A stretch of 26,400 bases of DNA from assembly GCA_020536535.1 (NCBI GenBank), contig JAHLWZ010000357.1, positions 1 to 26,400 of the forward strand. The letters run 5' to 3'. The notes under the pieces are model-generated. The model searched no databases. It had not been told where the DNA came from and was given only the letters and a program-made list of their open reading frames with translations. How positions within the stretch are numbered: the stretch's first letter is position 1; each line of letters opens with the position of its first letter. The translations under genes and the position numbers were made by a program. The DNA is from Pelomyxa schiedti. Its lineage: Eukaryota; Evosea; Pelobiontida; Pelomyxidae. Shown one piece after another: positions 23,909 to 26,400 of the stretch.

Positions 23909-26400
23909 TCAGGCGAATGTGACCAGGAATGACCGTATTTGCTTGGGGTCGATGGTGATGATTGTAGATGATAGTGTGGTACACGCATTCATTGATAGAG
24001 AGCATTCCTGCAGCTTATCAATTGATATCTGGTGGGAGTCTCCGGAAAGAAGTTGGCTGAGGTCTATTTCAACAGGTTTACTGTACTGAGGGCTCTCTCC
24101 AACGCCGTAAAGGTGCTCAAGTCGTAGCATCAAAGTATTCGCTTGGAATCCTCGATTCGGGTTAGTGCGCGTGAATTCCGGAATTTGTGTGGTTTATAGA
24201 AATAGTGAATGGAGGGGAATGTGTGTTGATGGGGAGGAGTATTTTGGGTTGGGAGATAGAAATATACCTGGCGGAGGAATTGCAGGAAGGCGGGGAGCCA
24301 AAGTGAAGAGGTGGATGTTGGGAGGAAGTGCTTGAATGGGCGAATATGAAGTCTGGTAGTTACCTGTTTGAGTTGAGAAGAAAACCGGTTGTGTTGGTGG
24401 GATTCATTATATGTTGAGAAATGGAATTACTTGTCCACTGTTTCCAGTCAGTAGTTGTGCCGTACAGGAAGTTTATGGGGTTGTTCAGCTGTCGAGCGTA
24501 CTGATGGACCGCATCAGTTGTGTTTGAGGGGTCATCCATCAGTATCCAGAATGTGTCACTTGTGTTTGGTTACAGAGCCGAAAAGGAAAAGAGGAAATTT
24601 TACTTGTGAGAGCAAGTATCATTCAGAGGCTCAACAACTCCTTGAGCTGGGTCATCATCATGGGATAGCCTTCGGTGAAGCACTAAAGTGCGTTAGAAAG
24701 TGAGGAGTACTTGTTTTAAATACTTAGTTCCACTTCCCCGTGAGCAACATTAGATGATCCATGAGAGGAATCGGTGAGGATAGTGAGCTGACTAGTGTAG
24801 TCCGCAACATACACCGTTGTGGAGCTTGGGAAATAGTTGCCTTCAAAGCCGTAAAGCTCGCGCCACTCCCGTTTATGCATGTTGTATGCAACGCTATCGG
24901 CAAAGAACCAGTGCCCTATATCCTCGTCTATAACTGAAGAAAAGCGTGTGATAAGTTCTTCATCAATTTGCTGATTGCCGTTGATTTCAATGAACGCCTG
25001 AGAGGCAATCAGAAAAAAAAATAACAACTCCAAGAAAGATTCACCTCAGCATAGGGAAGACCAGTGAATAGCCTGGTTGTCTGCTTGATGATTTGGGTAT
25101 CGGTATCATCCAGTATGCTCACTTCAATTTGTTGCACAAGCTGCCCATCAGTAAAGTTCACTTGTACTGCGGCAATATTCGCGATTTCGTGTGCGGGTCT
25201 GAAACTCCTAAAGAGATAGGCTCCGTCCTTGTGGCTTGTGTACCTTTTTAACGTGAATAAAGAAAGAAGCTCAGAAGGGTCTCACTGTAAGAATTTTTGG
25301 TCCACAATCATTTTTAGACTCCTTTCGTAGTTTGTGATTGAAGAGAGGAACCCATTACTGAAAACAAAACTTGCGACACCATTGTCTAGTGTGACACTGG
25401 ACCCAGCAGCCCCCGGAACAGTTATTTCTGTGTATCCAGATTGCCCAACAGAAATAAAATATGTACTCCAGCCAAGAGCAGGCACTGAGGCAGTGAACCA
25501 CAGTGTGTAACTACCGTCAGTATTTGGAATTACCTGTTATTTTAAGAGTTGTTCTCTTTATTAGAAGTGTTTACCTGGGCAGGCACAGCAGACCCCGCGT
25601 TGTCCATTACAGTTACATCCGATCTGTAGACAAGTACTGATACAGGTGTAGCCCTATCCCATCCTTTTGCTCAGTTAACTTGACAAAGAGTATGAACGGA
25701 ATTTCACCTAGCGAATTTTCTAGAATAATAACACCGGAATGCGTGCTATCAATTTGTTTAAGTGTATCGGGAGAAGCAGATAAGACGGGGGTAGGAGAGC
25801 TTATTGTTCGAAGTAGTAACTGAAGTAATTTTACGCATTAAGCTGCAATTTCATAACCTGCCTTAGGCATAAAGGTGGTTGCAAATTCCGTGCAGTTCTC
25901 TATGGCACCTTCCAACCTGGCCATGTCATCATCGGTAGGTATTTCTCGGGATGTTCCTGATAAAAAAGATCAGTGAGGAACTTGTAAAAGAAACAGGACC
26001 ACCTGTTACGGAGTCGTGGTGCTGAATAAGGGCTTCGTTTCTGCGCGCTTCTTGTATCATGGACAATTCCTATATCTCATGTAAGGAGTGCGACGAGGAG
26101 AAAGGACCTACCTCATTTGTGGGTGCAACAGAGTCAGTTACGACCCAGGAGAGAAGTTGGTCTCCCCAACGGATAGCACGATCAGCTAACAAAAATTAGC
26201 CAGATCAAAGGAGTTCCATAACGGCATACCTTGTCGGGATCGTATTTTCAGACATGAGTGAGAGGAGTAATATCTGGTCAAATTTAGTGGATAAAATAGG
26301 TTCAGGAGTGAGGAACCCAGAATGGAAACAGTTTGTCGACTGGGAATATGGGAAGAAGTCTGGACCTTCGTATGTGGGGAACTGGAAGTGAAGGTAAATT
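23909..26400 (-). CDS. GH38 alpha-mannosidase, 3' part (cut by window edge)
   Basis: GH38 class II alpha-mannosidases trim mannose from N-glycans in lysosome-like compartments or the Golgi. Only the middle and C-terminal domains are here; the catalytic N-terminal domain lies beyond 26400. Exons (minus): edge or 26381-26230, 26185-26112, 26069-26003, 25956-25862, 25819-25708, 25663-25575, 25533-25286, 25243-25045, 24997-24724, 24682-24604, 24558-24431, 24363-24268, 24150-23909. Family landmarks in order: YEGPDFFPYS, GFLTPEP, LIQHHDSVTGTSR, NSLGWDR, VPALGWSTYFI, DGAYLFRSF, GNYFPSSTTVY, LTILTDSSHGSS, MLHRRLSHDD, LPPNIHLFTL and ANTLMLRLEHLY. The ending IRSFLVTFA fits the family. Resemblance is closest to the acid (lysosomal) type. 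Two junctions are unusual: 25862/25819 needs a GC donor, and 26230/26185 is one base out of phase. The stop lies 50 nt from the tRNA. Confidence 0.92.
25820..25861 (-). other. Candidate GC-AG intron in the mannosidase gene
   Basis: The only phase-consistent junction here uses AAG|GCAGGT as donor and TTCAG as acceptor, giving 42 nt, the modal intron size. The nearby GT donor would shift the frame. GC-AG introns are known as a minor spliceosomal class with strong donor consensus, which this site has. Confidence 0.5.

Overview
The window is nuclear DNA of an intron-rich microbial eukaryote. Six recognisable or clearly coding protein genes are interrupted by dozens of spliceosomal GT-AG introns, most only 39-60 nt long, and the genes lie a few hundred bases apart. 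TAA, TAG and TGA all serve as stops and none is needed in frame, so the code looks standard. I cannot name the species. A free-living protist (amoeba or flagellate) fits better than a plant, animal or fungus, but that is inference.

Layout, left to right. (1) 1-1636: an unrecognised plus-strand gene, part of which can be followed through consecutive short introns (about 210-776), then undecided sequence. (2) 1637-2567 (+): SPT4, the zinc-finger transcription elongation factor, in five exons, with a large TTGTGT hexamer array in its first intron. (3) 2898-7616 (+): NVL/RIX7, a two-ring AAA ATPase of ribosome biogenesis, in more than 20 exons. (4) 7817-15413 (-): a giant low-complexity protein of about 2,490 residues. 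It is built from about two dozen units that alternate (K-A-D-V) tracts, Gly/Leu tracts and Ser/Lys/Gly tracts. (5) 15932-18743 (-): a TTC39/IML2-family tetratricopeptide protein in 13 exons. (6) 19243-23379 (+): a 1,066-residue protein in 19 exons that joins a Pro/Gln-rich region, a coiled coil, a TKL-type kinase, an Ig-like (ASH-like) domain and a degenerate RhoGAP domain. (7) 23787-23858 (+): tRNA-Glu(UUC). (8) 23909-26400 (-): the 3' part of a GH38 alpha-mannosidase, running off the right edge.

The genes look like unrelated neighbours rather than a functional cluster: transcription elongation, ribosome assembly, lipid or organelle-linked TPR protein, small-GTPase signalling, glycan hydrolysis. 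They share some traits. Housekeeping proteins carry long low-complexity extensions, first exons are GC-rich, and first introns are longer than the rest. The two most unusual items are the giant KADV protein, whose alternating hydrophobic/charged pattern matches designed self-assembling beta-sheet peptides of the RADA/EAK type, and the kinase-ASH-RhoGAP fusion, whose GAP module has lost its arginine finger.

Exon junctions were inferred by hand from splice consensus, reading phase and family similarity. SPT4, the NVL exons from 4580 onward and the whole kinase gene sum to exact multiples of three. One junction in TTC39 and one in the mannosidase do not fit by a single base.
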